Assembly: GCF_900639985.1 (NCBI RefSeq)
Contig: NZ_CAAAIM010000004.1
Span: forward strand, 62,001-126,000
Direction of reading: 5' to 3'
Length of the DNA: 64,000 nt
DNA from: Legionella rowbothamii
GTDB lineage: Bacteria > Pseudomonadota > Gammaproteobacteria > Legionellales > Legionellaceae
Position numbers and translations under genes: made by a program. The notes under the pieces are model-generated. The model had not been told where the DNA came from. It did no database searches and worked only from the letters and a program-made list of their open reading frames with translations. Of the stretch, positions 46,113 through 55,417 are shown piece after piece. The stretch's first letter is position 1. The number at the start of each line of letters is the position of its first letter.

Positions 46113-46835
46113 ATGTCAGATAATAGAAATTTGACTTTATCAATTTATCGCTATAATCCTGATGTGGATGCTAAGCCTTACATGCAAGATTATCAGTTGA
46201 CAATACCGGCTAAAAGCGATCCAATGTTGTTGACGTTGCTGGAGCGTTTGAAAGACGAGCAAGATTCTACCATCAGTTACAGAAGATCATGCCGTGAAGG
46301 GGTGTGTGGTTCTGATGGTATGAACATTAATGGAACGAATGGTTTAGCCTGTATTACCCACGTTTCTCAATTAAATACGGATAAAATTGTTATTCGTCCT
46401 TTACCTGGTTTTCCAGTGATTCGAGATTTAGCGGTTGATATGTCGCAGTTTTATCAACAATATGAGCGTATTGAACCTTATTTACAAAATGACCAGGTAG
46501 CTCCAGCTCAAGAGCGTTTGCAATCTCCGGAGGAGCGAGCGCAACTGGATGGATTATATGAATGTATTTTGTGTGCATGCTGCACTAGTTCATGTCCTTC
46601 CTTCTGGTGGAATCCAGAGAAATTTGTAGGCCCTGCAGGATTATTACAGGCACGCCGTTTTTTAGCAGACAGTCGTGATACTGCAACGAATCATCGTTTG
46701 GAGAAATTACAGGATCCATTCAGTGTGTTCCGTTGCCGTACTATTATGAATTGTACGAATGTTTGCCCGAAGGGACTCAATCCAACTAAAGCGATCGCAG
46801 AAATTCGCACGCAAATGTTGAGACAGGAAACCTAA
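46113..46835 (+). CDS. sdhB: Succinate dehydrogenase iron-sulfur subunit SdhB
   Basis: The 240-residue electron-transfer subunit carries the 2Fe-2S motif (SCREGVCGSDGMNING ... C), the 4Fe-4S site CILCACCTSSCPSFWWNP and the 3Fe-4S/4Fe-4S cysteines in CRTIMNCTNVCPKGLNP. It closes the sdhCDAB operon and is followed by a hairpin and sucA. Confidence 0.97.
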   Translation: MSDNRNLTLSIYRYNPDVDAKPYMQDYQLTIPAKSDPMLLTLLERLKDEQDSTISYRRSCREGVCGSDGMNINGTNGLACITHVSQLNTDKIVIRPLPGFPVIRDLAVDMSQFYQQYERIEPYLQNDQVAPAQERLQSPEERAQLDGLYECILCACCTSSCPSFWWNPEKFVGPAGLLQARRFLADSRDTATNHRLEKLQDPFSVFRCRTIMNCTNVCPKGLNPTKAIAEIRTQMLRQET

Positions 46836-46857
46836 TCGCAGTAATGATGCAATTTAT

Positions 46858-46883
46858 CCACCCCTTCCATAATGCAGGGGTGG
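46858..46883 (+). terminator. Hairpin between sdhB and sucA
   Basis: CCACCCC (46858-46864) pairs with GGGGTGG (46877-46883). No T run follows, so it is more likely a processing or stabilising hairpin than a full terminator. Confidence 0.5.
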
Positions 46884-46926
46884 AGTCGTTACATAAACCT
46901 TTAGCTACACCCTTTGGAGAACGATA

Positions 46927-49731
46927 ATGAGCAGTTCCAATCTGCAAAATGAATGGGCTTCTTCCTACTTGTCTGGTGGAAGTATGGCTTACGTTGATAG
47001 TCTTTATGAAGATTATCTTGCTGACCCTGACTCGGTTTCTGCCGATTGGCGAGCAGTATTTAGTGCCTTACCTAAGGTTAACGGTTCTAATCAAGAGCTA
47101 TCTCATCGTGATATTCGCGAATATTTTTTGCAGAACGCGGACAAGAAAGCTACTCATGTTGTTCAATCTGGAGATAGCCATCAATATGAAGTGGCTAGTT
47201 TAATTAATGATTTTAGAGCATTAGGACATTTAGCAGCAAATCTCGATCCATTAGAAATGATAGCGCGTCCCGCTGTTCCTAATTTAGATTTGAATTACCA
47301 TAATCTGACCAACGTAGATAAAAACCGTAAGTTTTTTGCTGGCACTTCTTTTAATGGCCCAGAAATGCCCTTAAATGAAATCTATGAAGCCTTACGTGAA
47401 ACCTATTGCGGCAGCATTGGTATCGAATACATGCATATTTCTGATACTGAAGAAACTACGTGGTTACAAACCAAAATGGAATCAGTTCGCGGCCGCGCTA
47501 CATTTGATGCTGCAAAAAAAATGGAAATTTTGAAGGACTTAATCGCTGCTGATGGTTTAGAGCGTTACTTAGGTACTCGCTATGTTGGGCAAAAGCGTTT
47601 CTCATTAGAGGGCGGTGACTCTTTAATCCCCATGATGAAAGAAATCATTAATTGCGCAGGCAAGGATAATGTAAAAGAATTAATTATTGGTATGGCGCAT
47701 CGCGGACGTTTGAACGTACTAGTTAACGTCTTAGGTAAAGAACCTAGCGTACTCTTCCAAGAATTTGAAGGTAAAATTAAATACGAACGTACCGGAGATG
47801 TAAAATACCATCTTGGTTATTCTTCTGATATTAAAACGGCTTCAGGCTCTGTATTGCATTTAGCACTAGCTTTTAACCCATCTCATTTGGAAATTATTGG
47901 GCCAGTAGTTGAAGGTTCTGTGCGTGCGCGTTTAAATCGCCGTAATGACTTAGAGAAGAAAGATTCCGTAGTGCCTGTTGTAATTCATGGGGATGCTGCG
48001 TTTGCCGGTCAAGGCGTGGTGATGGAAACCTTTAACTTTTCTCAGGCTCGTGGTTACGCAACTGGCGGTACGGTCCACATCGTCATCAATAACCAGATTG
48101 GTTTTACGACTAGCAATCCTTTGGATGCTCGCTCAACTCTTTATTGTACTGATGTTGCCAAGATGGTTCAGGCGCCAGTCATCCATGTTAATGGTGATGA
48201 TCCTGAAGCAGTAGTGTTTGCAACCCAAATTGCGTTTGAGTTCCGAATGAAATTTAACCGCGATGTGGTTATTGATCTCGTTTGCTACCGTCGTCATGGC
48301 CACAACGAGGCTGATGAGCCTGCTGTAACGCAGCCCGCAATGTATAAAAAAATTAAATCCATGCGTCCCTTGCGTGAGCTTTATGCAGAAAAATTAATTC
48401 AACAAGGTTTGTTGACTTCTAAAGATGCAGAACAACTAATTGATGCTTATCGTGATGGTTTAGACCAAGGTAAGCCAGTGGTTAATTTAGTTCATGGCGA
48501 TTATGAAGGTAAACATGCTATGGATTGGAGTCCTTTCATCAATGGTAAGTGGACGGATAAAGCAGATACCACCATTACTAAAGGTGATCTACAAAAACTT
48601 ACAAAGCAATTAAATGATTTGCCGCAAGGGTTCTCTTTGCATCCAGTAGTGCAACGTTTATTGAGTGAACGTGACAAAATGACGGCTGGTGAATTACCCA
48701 TGAATTGGGGGTATGCAGAGACCTTGGCATATGCAAGTCTAATTCAAGAAGGCTATGGTGTTCGCTTGTCAGGCCAGGATTGTGGTCGAGGGACTTTCGC
48801 ACATCGCCATGCAGTATTGCATGACATTGAAACTGGGGACTCATTTACGCCTCTAGAGCACATTTCTAATGGACATGGTCGGGGTTTTTCCGTTATTGAT
48901 TCGGTGTTATCTGAAGAAGCGGTATTGGCATTTGAATACGGCTATGCATGTTCGGAGCCTAACTACTTAGTCCTTTGGGAAGCCCAGTTTGGTGACTTTG
49001 CTAATGGTGCACAAGTAGTTATTGACCAATTTATTAGCTCTGGTGAGCAAAAATGGGGTCGGTTGTGTGGTTTAGTGATGTTGCTACCTCATGGTTATGA
49101 AGGCCAAGGACCTGAACATTCATCTGCACGTTTGGAACGTTTCATGCAGCTTTGCGCACAGCATAATATCCAGGTTTGTACACCAACTACACCAGCTCAG
49201 ATCTTCCATTTATTAAGAAGACAAGCCATTCGTGATTTCCGCAAGCCACTAATTGTGATGACTCCTAAGAGTTTATTACGTCATAAGTTAGCTGTGTCAC
49301 CTCTAGAAGACTTATTTAAAGGTAAATTTCATACAATTATTCCGGAAATTGATGCTTTAGATGCGGAAAAAGTAACGAAAGTGGTGCTCTGTGGTGGAAA
49401 GGTTTATTATGACTTATTGCAAATGCGTCGTGATAAAAACTTGGATCATGTTGCTATTGTACGAATTGAGCAAATGTATCCATTCCCTAAAAAAGCGCTT
49501 ATTGCAGAGATTAATAAGTATCCAAATGCTAAGGATGTAGTCTGGTGTCAGGAAGAACCACAAAACCAAGGCGTCTGGTTCTCTTCTCAGCATAATATGA
49601 AAGATTGTTTACGCCCTGAGCAATCATTGCAGTATGCAGGACGAGAATTTGCTGCGGCACCAGCAGTAGGTAGTCCCGCCTTGCATGCACAACAACAATT
49701 GGCATTAGTTGAACAAGCGTTGTTGAAATAA
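46927..49731 (+). CDS. sucA: 2-oxoglutarate dehydrogenase E1 component SucA
   Basis: The 934-residue thiamine-diphosphate enzyme decarboxylates 2-oxoglutarate. It has the E1o N-terminal segment SYLSGGSMAYVDSLYEDYL, MAHRGRLNVLVNVLGK, HGDAAFAGQGVVMET, the ThDP motif region HVNGDDPEAVV, CYRRHGHNEADEP and the C-terminal transketolase-like domain with CGRGTFAHRHAVLHD. TTTGGAGAACGATA precedes the ATG. Confidence 0.97.
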   Translation: MSSSNLQNEWASSYLSGGSMAYVDSLYEDYLADPDSVSADWRAVFSALPKVNGSNQELSHRDIREYFLQNADKKATHVVQSGDSHQYEVASLINDFRALGHLAANLDPLEMIARPAVPNLDLNYHNLTNVDKNRKFFAGTSFNGPEMPLNEIYEALRETYCGSIGIEYMHISDTEETTWLQTKMESVRGRATFDAAKKMEILKDLIAADGLERYLGTRYVGQKRFSLEGGDSLIPMMKEIINCAGKDNVKELIIGMAHRGRLNVLVNVLGKEPSVLFQEFEGKIKYERTGDVKYHLGYSSDIKTASGSVLHLALAFNPSHLEIIGPVVEGSVRARLNRRNDLEKKDSVVPVVIHGDAAFAGQGVVMETFNFSQARGYATGGTVHIVINNQIGFTTSNPLDARSTLYCTDVAKMVQAPVIHVNGDDPEAVVFATQIAFEFRMKFNRDVVIDLVCYRRHGHNEADEPAVTQPAMYKKIKSMRPLRELYAEKLIQQGLLTSKDAEQLIDAYRDGLDQGKPVVNLVHGDYEGKHAMDWSPFINGKWTDKADTTITKGDLQKLTKQLNDLPQGFSLHPVVQRLLSERDKMTAGELPMNWGYAETLAYASLIQEGYGVRLSGQDCGRGTFAHRHAVLHDIETGDSFTPLEHISNGHGRGFSVIDSVLSEEAVLAFEYGYACSEPNYLVLWEAQFGDFANGAQVVIDQFISSGEQKWGRLCGLVMLLPHGYEGQGPEHSSARLERFMQLCAQHNIQVCTPTTPAQIFHLLRRQAIRDFRKPLIVMTPKSLLRHKLAVSPLEDLFKGKFHTIIPEIDALDAEKVTKVVLCGGKVYYDLLQMRRDKNLDHVAIVRIEQMYPFPKKALIAEINKYPNAKDVVWCQEEPQNQGVWFSSQHNMKDCLRPEQSLQYAGREFAAAPAVGSPALHAQQQLALVEQALLK

Positions 49732-49745
49732 ATTTTAGGCTATTG

Positions 49746-49769
49746 CTGTCTGGTGTTTGCTCCAGACAG
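49746..49769 (+). terminator. Hairpin between sucA and sucB
   Basis: CTGTCTGG (49746-49753) and CCAGACAG (49762-49769) pair perfectly around an 8-base loop. Only a weak T-containing stretch follows, so partial termination or mRNA processing is the likely effect. Confidence 0.5.
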
Positions 49770-49810
49770 TGCTCTCTTAAATGAATTTAATAAAATAAGA
49801 AGGTATAACC

Positions 49811-51025
49811 ATGTCTATCGAAGTCAAAGTACCTGTGCTGCCTGAGTCAGTTGCTGATGCAACTGTAGCTGCTTGGCATAAAAAAGTAGGTGATAAAGTT
49901 ACTCGTGATGAAAATCTATTGGATCTGGAAACAGATAAAGTAGTTCTTGAGGTGCCAGCTCCTGCTGATGGCGTGCTCAGTGAAATTCTTTTCCAAACTG
50001 GAGATACGGTAACTTCGGGTCAACTTCTGGCAAAAATCACTGCAGGTGCTGCAGCTCCTGCGGCTGCTGAGACTAGTTCCAAGCCAAGTGAAGAAAAAGC
50101 TACTGCAAGCAGTGCTGAGGTGAGTGCTCATGAAGATAAATCAACTAGCCCCGTAGTTCGTCGTATGATGGCAGAGCACGATTTACAACCAGGTCAGATT
50201 CCAGGCAGTGGTAAAGATGGTCGTATTACCAAAGACGACGTTCTTTCTTATATTGAATCTAATCGCGGTAAAGCCGCTCCAGCAACAAACAAATCGGCAT
50301 CAGCCCCAGTCGCTGCAATGGGAACGCGTGAAGAGCGTCGTGTGCCGATGACTCGTTTAAGAGCAAAAATTGCTGAACGCTTACTTGAAGCACAACATAA
50401 TGCCGCTATGTTAACTACCTTTAATGAAGTTAACTTGAAAGCCGTAATGGATATGCGTGCTCAATATAAAGATGGTTTTGAGAAGAAGCATGGCGTTAAA
50501 TTAGGGTTTATGTCTTTCTTCACTAAAGCAGTTGTTGAATCATTAAAGCGTTTCCCTGCGGTGAATGCATCTATTGATGGTCAAGATGTGGTTTATCATG
50601 GTTTTTATGATATTGGTATTGCCGTATCGACTGAACGCGGATTAGTAGTGCCTGTGATTCGTGATGCAGATCAAATGAGCATGGCTGAAATTGAAATGGC
50701 AATTAACGATGCTGCCAGCCGCGCTAGACAAGGTAAATTGTCTATGGAAGAAATGCAGGGTGGTACTTTTACTATTACTAATGGTGGGGTTTTCGGTTCA
50801 TTATTGGCAACGCCAATTATTAACCCACCACAAACAGGTATTCTTGGTATGCATAAAATCGAAGACCGGCCTGTGGTTGAGAAAGGTGAGATTGTTATTC
50901 GTCCAATGATGTATGTCGCTTTATCTTATGATCATCGTTTAATTGATGGAAAAGATTCCGTACAGTTCTTAGTGAGTGTTAAAGAGTTATTGGAAGATCC
51001 TGCTCGTCTTTTACTTAATGTTTAA
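49811..51025 (+). CDS. sucB: Dihydrolipoyl succinyltransferase SucB (E2 component)
   Basis: The 404-residue core of the 2-oxoglutarate dehydrogenase complex has an N-terminal lipoyl domain (lipoyl lysine K43 in [15 protein letters not shown]). An A/P-rich linker, the E3-binding domain ([20 protein letters not shown]) and a catalytic domain with the C-terminal [16 protein letters not shown] active site follow. The E3 gene (lpd) is not in this window. Confidence 0.97.
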   Translation: MSIEVKVPVLPESVADATVAAWHKKVGDKVTRDENLLDLETDKVVLEVPAPADGVLSEILFQTGDTVTSGQLLAKITAGAAAPAAAETSSKPSEEKATASSAEVSAHEDKSTSPVVRRMMAEHDLQPGQIPGSGKDGRITKDDVLSYIESNRGKAAPATNKSASAPVAAMGTREERRVPMTRLRAKIAERLLEAQHNAAMLTTFNEVNLKAVMDMRAQYKDGFEKKHGVKLGFMSFFTKAVVESLKRFPAVNASIDGQDVVYHGFYDIGIAVSTERGLVVPVIRDADQMSMAEIEMAINDAASRARQGKLSMEEMQGGTFTITNGGVFGSLLATPIINPPQTGILGMHKIEDRPVVEKGEIVIRPMMYVALSYDHRLIDGKDSVQFLVSVKELLEDPARLLLNV

Positions 51026-51040
51026 TAATCACAATTAACA

Positions 51041-51071
51041 GCAAGCCCGTGTCTGCGGGTTTTGCTTTTTT
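51041..51071 (+). terminator. Terminator-like hairpin between sucB and sucC
   Basis: GCAAGCCCG (51041-51049) pairs with CGGGTTTTGC (51056-51065) and is followed by TTTTTT. It sits 15 bases before the sucC ATG, so it could attenuate sucCD or end a sucAB transcript. Confidence 0.65.
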
Positions 51072-51086
51072 ATAAAGGTAATTGCA

Positions 51087-52247
51087 ATGAATTTACATGA
51101 ATACCAAGCCAAACAATTATTTGCTAGCTACAACTTACCGGTGCCAAATGGCCAAGTAGCGTACACGGTTGAAGATGCACTGCAAGTTGCTTCTCAATTA
51201 TCAACCAAACGTTGGGTTGTTAAAGCACAAGTGCATGCCGGTGGTCGCGGAAAAGCAGGTGGTGTCAAATTAGTTTCTGACCGTGATGAATTAGCTGCAG
51301 CAGTTAAGGCATTACTTGGAACTCGTCTGGTAACTTATCAAACAGATGCACATGGACAACCTGTTAATGCCGTATTGGTTGAAGAGACATGTGACATTGA
51401 CCGTGAATTATATCTTGGTGCTGTTGTTGATAGAGCAACGCGTCGTGTAGTTATTATGGCGTCTACCGAAGGTGGCGTTGAAATTGAAAAAGTAGCTGAA
51501 GAGACTCCTGAGAAAATCTTCAAAGTGGTGGTGGACCCATTAGTAGGTGTTATGCCATTTCAAGGTCGTGAAGCTGGATTTAAATTAGGCTTGAAAGATG
51601 ACCAAATCAAGCAATTTACTCAGTTAATGATGGGCTTAGGTAAAATGTTTGTTGAATGCGATTTAAGCTTATTAGAAATCAACCCATTAGTTGTTACTAA
51701 ATCAGGACAATTATTGTGTTTGGATGGAAAAATAAATATCGATGGTAACGCATTATATCGCCAACCCAAATTGAAAGGTATGCGCGATACATCACAAGAA
51801 GATGAGCGTGAAAATCGCGCTAGCGATTGGGAATTAAATTACATTCCTCTTGATGGTTCAATTGGTTGTATGGTTAATGGCGCAGGCCTAGCAATGGCTA
51901 CTATGGACGTGATTAAGCTTCATGGTGGTGAGCCCGCAAACTTCCTAGATGTGGGCGGTGGTGCAACAAAAGAGCGTGTGAGTGAAGCACTAAAAATTAT
52001 CTTATCTGACGATAAAGTTAAAGGTATTTTGGTGAATATTTTCGGTGGTATCGTTCGTTGCGACCTCATTGCTGATGGTATTTTGGCTGCGGTGAAAGAA
52101 GTCGATGTTAAGATCCCTGTGGTCGTTCGATTGGAAGGGAATAACGCTCAATTAGGCGCTGACATTTTAAATAAAAGTGATTTAAACGTAATTGCTGCAA
52201 CCAGTTTAACTGATGCTGCGAAGAAAATTGTGGCAGCTGTTGCTTAA
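51087..52247 (+). CDS. sucC: Succinyl-CoA synthetase beta subunit SucC
   Basis: The 386-residue ATP-grasp subunit interconverts succinyl-CoA and succinate with ADP/ATP. It begins [20 protein letters not shown] and has [17 protein letters not shown], the LLEINPLVV metal region and the C-terminal ligase part [21 protein letters not shown] lies upstream of ATG 51087. Confidence 0.97.
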   Translation: MNLHEYQAKQLFASYNLPVPNGQVAYTVEDALQVASQLSTKRWVVKAQVHAGGRGKAGGVKLVSDRDELAAAVKALLGTRLVTYQTDAHGQPVNAVLVEETCDIDRELYLGAVVDRATRRVVIMASTEGGVEIEKVAEETPEKIFKVVVDPLVGVMPFQGREAGFKLGLKDDQIKQFTQLMMGLGKMFVECDLSLLEINPLVVTKSGQLLCLDGKINIDGNALYRQPKLKGMRDTSQEDERENRASDWELNYIPLDGSIGCMVNGAGLAMATMDVIKLHGGEPANFLDVGGGATKERVSEALKIILSDDKVKGILVNIFGGIVRCDLIADGILAAVKEVDVKIPVVVRLEGNNAQLGADILNKSDLNVIAATSLTDAAKKIVAAVA

Positions 52248-52270
52248 TTAATTGATTGCTATGAGCGATT

Positions 52271-52293
52271 GCCTGCAGCATTAATCTGCAGGC
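52271..52293 (+). terminator. Hairpin between sucC and sucD
   Basis: GCCTGCAG (52271-52278) and CTGCAGGC (52286-52293) are perfectly complementary with a 7-base loop. No T run follows. Confidence 0.45.
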
Positions 52294-52317
52294 TTAAACT
52301 AAATTTCGAGGTCAACA

Positions 52318-53193
52318 ATGAGTGTATTAGTTAATAAAGAAACCAAGGTATTGTGTCAGGGTTTTACTGGCAAGCAAGGAACTTACCATTCAGAGCAAGC
52401 AATTGAATATGGAACACGTATGGTTGGAGGGGTAACTCCAGGCAAAGGCGGCCAAACACATTTAGGCTTACCTGTATTTAATACGATGCGTGATGCGGTA
52501 GAGGCAACGAATGCAGATGCAACAGTTATTTATGTTCCAGCACCATTTTGTAAAGATTCGATTATTGAAGCAGCTGATGCAGGAATTAAATTAATTGTTT
52601 GTATCACTGAAGGTGTTCCTGTTCTTGATATGCTGGAGGTTAAAGTTTACTTAGAGAATAATACCCAAGCTCGTTTAATTGGACCAAACTGCCCAGGAAT
52701 TATCACTCCAGGCGAATGTAAAATTGGAATTATGCCAGGTTCAATTCATTTACCAGGTAAAGTAGGTATTGTTTCGCGTTCAGGTACTTTAACTTATGAA
52801 GCAGTAAAACAAACTACTGATAAAGGTTTCGGACAAAGTACTTGTATTGGTATCGGTGGCGATCCTATCCCAGGAACGAACTTTATTGATGCATTGGCTT
52901 TATTTGAAAAAGATCCGCAAACGGAAGCAATTATTATGGTTGGTGAAATTGGTGGTTCTGCAGAAGAGGAAGCTGCTGAATACATTAAATCCAACATAAG
53001 CAAGCCTGTTGTATCCTACATTGCGGGTGTTACTGCACCTGCTGGTAAGCGTATGGGCCATGCTGGTGCGATTATTTCTGGTGGTAAAGGTACTGCTGCT
53101 GAGAAATACGCTGCTTTAGAAGCTGCTGGCGTAAGAACAGTACGTTCTCCTGCTGATTTAGGCGATGCTATTGCAGAAGTAACTGGCTGGTAA
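52318..53193 (+). CDS. sucD: Succinyl-CoA synthetase alpha subunit SucD
   Basis: The 291-residue subunit binds CoA and carries the phosphorylated histidine ([10 protein letters not shown]). It shows [39 protein letters not shown] and [19 protein letters not shown] lies 8 bases before ATG 52318. It is the last gene of the TCA cluster, ending before a family A repeat. Confidence 0.97.
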   Translation: MSVLVNKETKVLCQGFTGKQGTYHSEQAIEYGTRMVGGVTPGKGGQTHLGLPVFNTMRDAVEATNADATVIYVPAPFCKDSIIEAADAGIKLIVCITEGVPVLDMLEVKVYLENNTQARLIGPNCPGIITPGECKIGIMPGSIHLPGKVGIVSRSGTLTYEAVKQTTDKGFGQSTCIGIGGDPIPGTNFIDALALFEKDPQTEAIIMVGEIGGSAEEEAAEYIKSNISKPVVSYIAGVTAPAGKRMGHAGAIISGGKGTAAEKYAALEAAGVRTVRSPADLGDAIAEVTGW

Positions 53194-53235
53194 GATACAG
53201 GCATAGCTCTGTCATTAAGTTAAGAAAATGTTGAC

Positions 53236-53315
53236 TTGTAGGTTGGACTCCTGGCCCAACATTGAGCTCTGGTGTGACTAGACGCTTCTTGTTGGGCCAT
53301 GGGCCCAACCTACAT
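53236..53315. repeat. Palindromic intergenic repeat, family A
   Basis: Outer arms of 24 bases match at 21 positions. The left starts TGTAGGTTGGACTCC and the right ends GGGCCCAACCTACA. The arms also share the GGCCCAAC core. It lies between sucD and pdxH. Confidence 0.65.
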
Positions 53316-53375
53316 AATAAATAGGCTTCTTAACTCGTCCACGCAACAGTGTTTTTTAAAATGGATGTAAACACC

Positions 53376-54023
53376 ATGACAAATTTTCGAAGTATTGCTG
53401 ACATAAGACGTGATTATGGTGAATTAAAGCTGCAAGACCAGAATATCCCTGATGATCCGATCGAACAGTTTCACCTATGGTTCGCCGATGTTTTAAAAAA
53501 TGAAACCAATGATCCTACCGCAATGGTACTTGCTACCGTAGATAGCCATGGCCACCCCGACTCTAGAGTTGTTTTACTAAAAGGTTTGGAGGATGGCAAT
53601 TATATTTTTTACACCAACTACCAAAGCAGCAAGGCAATGCAGCTGCAAAATAAACCTTATGCTGCACTTAATTTTTATTGGCCACAAATGGCTAGACAAG
53701 TTCGTATACGAGGGCACGTACAAAAAGTAAGTCAGGAGCAATCCAATGCCTATTTTTCATCAAGACCGATAAAAAGCCAATTTAGCGCAATTGCCTCCCC
53801 GCAGAGTCATGAAATTTCCAGTAGAGAAATGTTGGAAAAAGAATTAAATGACTTAATTCAGGAACATGGTCAGGAACCGCTATTGCGGCCAGAATATTGG
53901 GGCGGCTATATGGTTATCCCTGATGAGATTGAGTTTTGGCAAGGAAGAGACAATCGTTTGCACGATCGAATTCATTATTACCGGCAAGAAGGACGCTGGA
54001 TACACCACCGTTTGGCACCCTAA
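53376..54023 (+). CDS. pdxH: Pyridoxamine/pyridoxine 5'-phosphate oxidase PdxH
   Basis: PdxH is the FMN enzyme that makes pyridoxal phosphate. The 215-residue product has [23 protein letters not shown] reduced to its usual first block, [20 protein letters not shown] (FMN site), [21 protein letters not shown] and the C-terminal [19 protein letters not shown] 53376 (MTNFRS) is preferred over GTG 53349 and ATG 53361, because PdxH usually starts close to the IADIR segment. Confidence 0.94.
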   Translation: MTNFRSIADIRRDYGELKLQDQNIPDDPIEQFHLWFADVLKNETNDPTAMVLATVDSHGHPDSRVVLLKGLEDGNYIFYTNYQSSKAMQLQNKPYAALNFYWPQMARQVRIRGHVQKVSQEQSNAYFSSRPIKSQFSAIASPQSHEISSREMLEKELNDLIQEHGQEPLLRPEYWGGYMVIPDEIEFWQGRDNRLHDRIHYYRQEGRWIHHRLAP

Positions 54024-54079
54024 CGGCAAAATTTGCCGGCAACACATTTTCCTCTCAATTCTTTGACATAGTATCGTAG

Positions 54080-54108
54080 CCTGGTTGCTTGCGGCCAGGA
54101 GTTTTTTT
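54080..54108 (+). terminator. Rho-independent terminator after pdxH
   Basis: CCTGG (54080-54084) and CCAGG (54095-54099) pair with GC-rich flanks and are followed by AG and seven T residues. Confidence 0.65.
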
Positions 54109-54130
54109 ATAGTGAACTAAAGTAAAAAGT

Positions 54131-54200
54131 TAGACTGGGCTGTTAAGCCCAGCAAAAATTTTTGTAACACCTTCAATGCGGGGTTTAGTAACCAGCCTAC
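54131..54200. repeat. Palindromic intergenic repeat, family A
   Basis: About 70 bp. The left arm contains the hairpin GCTGGGCTTAACAGCCCAGT in reverse sense (CTGGGCTGTTAAGCCCAG). The right arm ends GTAACCAGCCTAC. It is the same family as 1432 and 16073. Confidence 0.55.
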
Positions 54201-54564
54201 ATTAAATGTTTCAACCGAAGGTGTAGTTGAGTTATACCTATGTCAAAAAATAAAAAATTAATATTTTTCAACAAGTTAAAAATAAATTTCTCAAAATCCC
54301 AAAGTTGGCCTAGTAATTGCATCTATATATATAGAAATCATAAAACTGATAAGTCCATGGTATTTGAAGAAATTGTCAAAAATGAGTAAAGGTTTCTAAT
54401 TTAGCTGTTTGCAGTATTTTAAAGTCGTAAAATTGCTTTAAGTGCAGAAATTATCAGCATGAGCGGATAAAGAATGGCACATAGCTTTAATTATAATACA
54501 ACTTGGAGTATCACAGTTGAGCTTTGAAAAATACATACAGGATACATAAATTGAGGGTACAATC

Positions 54565-54939
54565 ATGAACGACATTACTGCCTTACTACCACATATTAAA
54601 TTACGTTTTAACATTGATCATCCAAGCCATGAAGAGAGCTATGCCTTAGGATATGAGTGTGCGTTAGCTTATGCGGCAGAAGAAGATAATCCTTTTCCAA
54701 AAGGATCTAAAGAAGCCGAGCATTGGTTAGAAGGGTGGTGGGATGCGTTATCTGGTGATGAGCCTTTATTTGACATCAGTGCGTATTCACAAGAAGAGGC
54801 CATATTAGAGCCAGAAATTGCTGCAAATGATCAGCAATATTGCCAAAAGCATAGCTTCTTATCACTGGTAATTGAAATTAGTGGAGCAATTGCCGCTTCT
54901 GCTTTCGTTGGTTATCAATTGTTTGAGTTAGTAGCCTAA
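54565..54939 (+). CDS. Small protein with Rmf/CrpP-like N-terminal motif and C-terminal hydrophobic segment
   Basis: The 124-residue acidic protein of unknown function has residues about 22-60 with the pattern GYECALAYAAEEDNPF then HWLEGWWDAL. The GY-x-A ... NP ... W-x-x-GW spacing resembles the ribosome modulation factor and CrpP-type small proteins. The last 25 residues (LVIEISGAIAASAFVGYQL) form a likely membrane segment, which Rmf lacks. ATG 54565 is preceded by GAGGGTAC. The function is unknown; the motif similarity is by eye. Confidence 0.6.
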   Translation: MNDITALLPHIKLRFNIDHPSHEESYALGYECALAYAAEEDNPFPKGSKEAEHWLEGWWDALSGDEPLFDISAYSQEEAILEPEIAANDQQYCQKHSFLSLVIEISGAIAASAFVGYQLFELVA

Positions 54940-55027
54940 GACCCTGGTAGGATACTTACTCAGGTGAGTGCTGTTCATCAGAGGTAGACTTGGTTATAAT
55001 TTACCTTTTACCGGATCAATCACGCTG

Positions 55028-55417
55028 ATGAATGCACTCGACAACGCCATAAAAGAAGCGCTTATTTCTGCTGGAGCTTCAAAAGAAGCCAATAAAGCCT
55101 ATCTCGAATTTATTAAAGCCAACTTTATTATCCCTGTAGAGAAAAATACAGAAGGTGAAGAGCCACGGGTTTTGTTTTTCCAGGAGGGGAATGAGCTATT
55201 TCTTCCTGTATTCACTGAGATGACTTACCTCGATGCGTGGGCCGCAGAAATTACCGCAGAAATTAATTTACTTAAATTATCCGGGGTTGATTTACTCAAA
55301 GGGCTTGGTGAGCAAGTTACCGTGTGTTTAAACATCGGTAGTGAAGTTTATAAGGAATTCAATCCTTCTGAAACAGCAAGAATGCGTTCTATGGTATTAA
55401 AGTTTTTTAAAAATTAA
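55028..55417 (+). CDS. SseB-like N-terminal domain protein
   Basis: The 129-residue soluble protein (MNALDNAIKEALISAG...) has the pattern PRVLFFQEGNELFLPVFTEM followed by a strand-helix repeat and GEQVTVCLNIGSE. This resembles the N-terminal domain of SseB-family proteins. ATG 55028 gives a clean N-terminal helix. GTG 54968 would add 20 residues of doubtful coding sequence. The Shine-Dalgarno sequence is weak for either start. The function is unknown. Confidence 0.6.
   Translation: MNALDNAIKEALISAGASKEANKAYLEFIKANFIIPVEKNTEGEEPRVLFFQEGNELFLPVFTEMTYLDAWAAEITAEINLLKLSGVDLLKGLGEQVTVCLNIGSEVYKEFNPSETARMRSMVLKFFKN

Larger units (their letters stand above)
54024..54564. other. Gene-poor stretch between pdxH and small protein gene
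   Basis: 541 bases without a supported gene. It contains the pdxH terminator (54080-54108) and a family A repeat (54131-54200). Then comes about 360 bases of AT-rich DNA that should hold the promoter of the next gene; TTGGCC near 54306 followed by TATATATA is one candidate promoter. No RNA gene was recognised. Confidence 0.4.
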
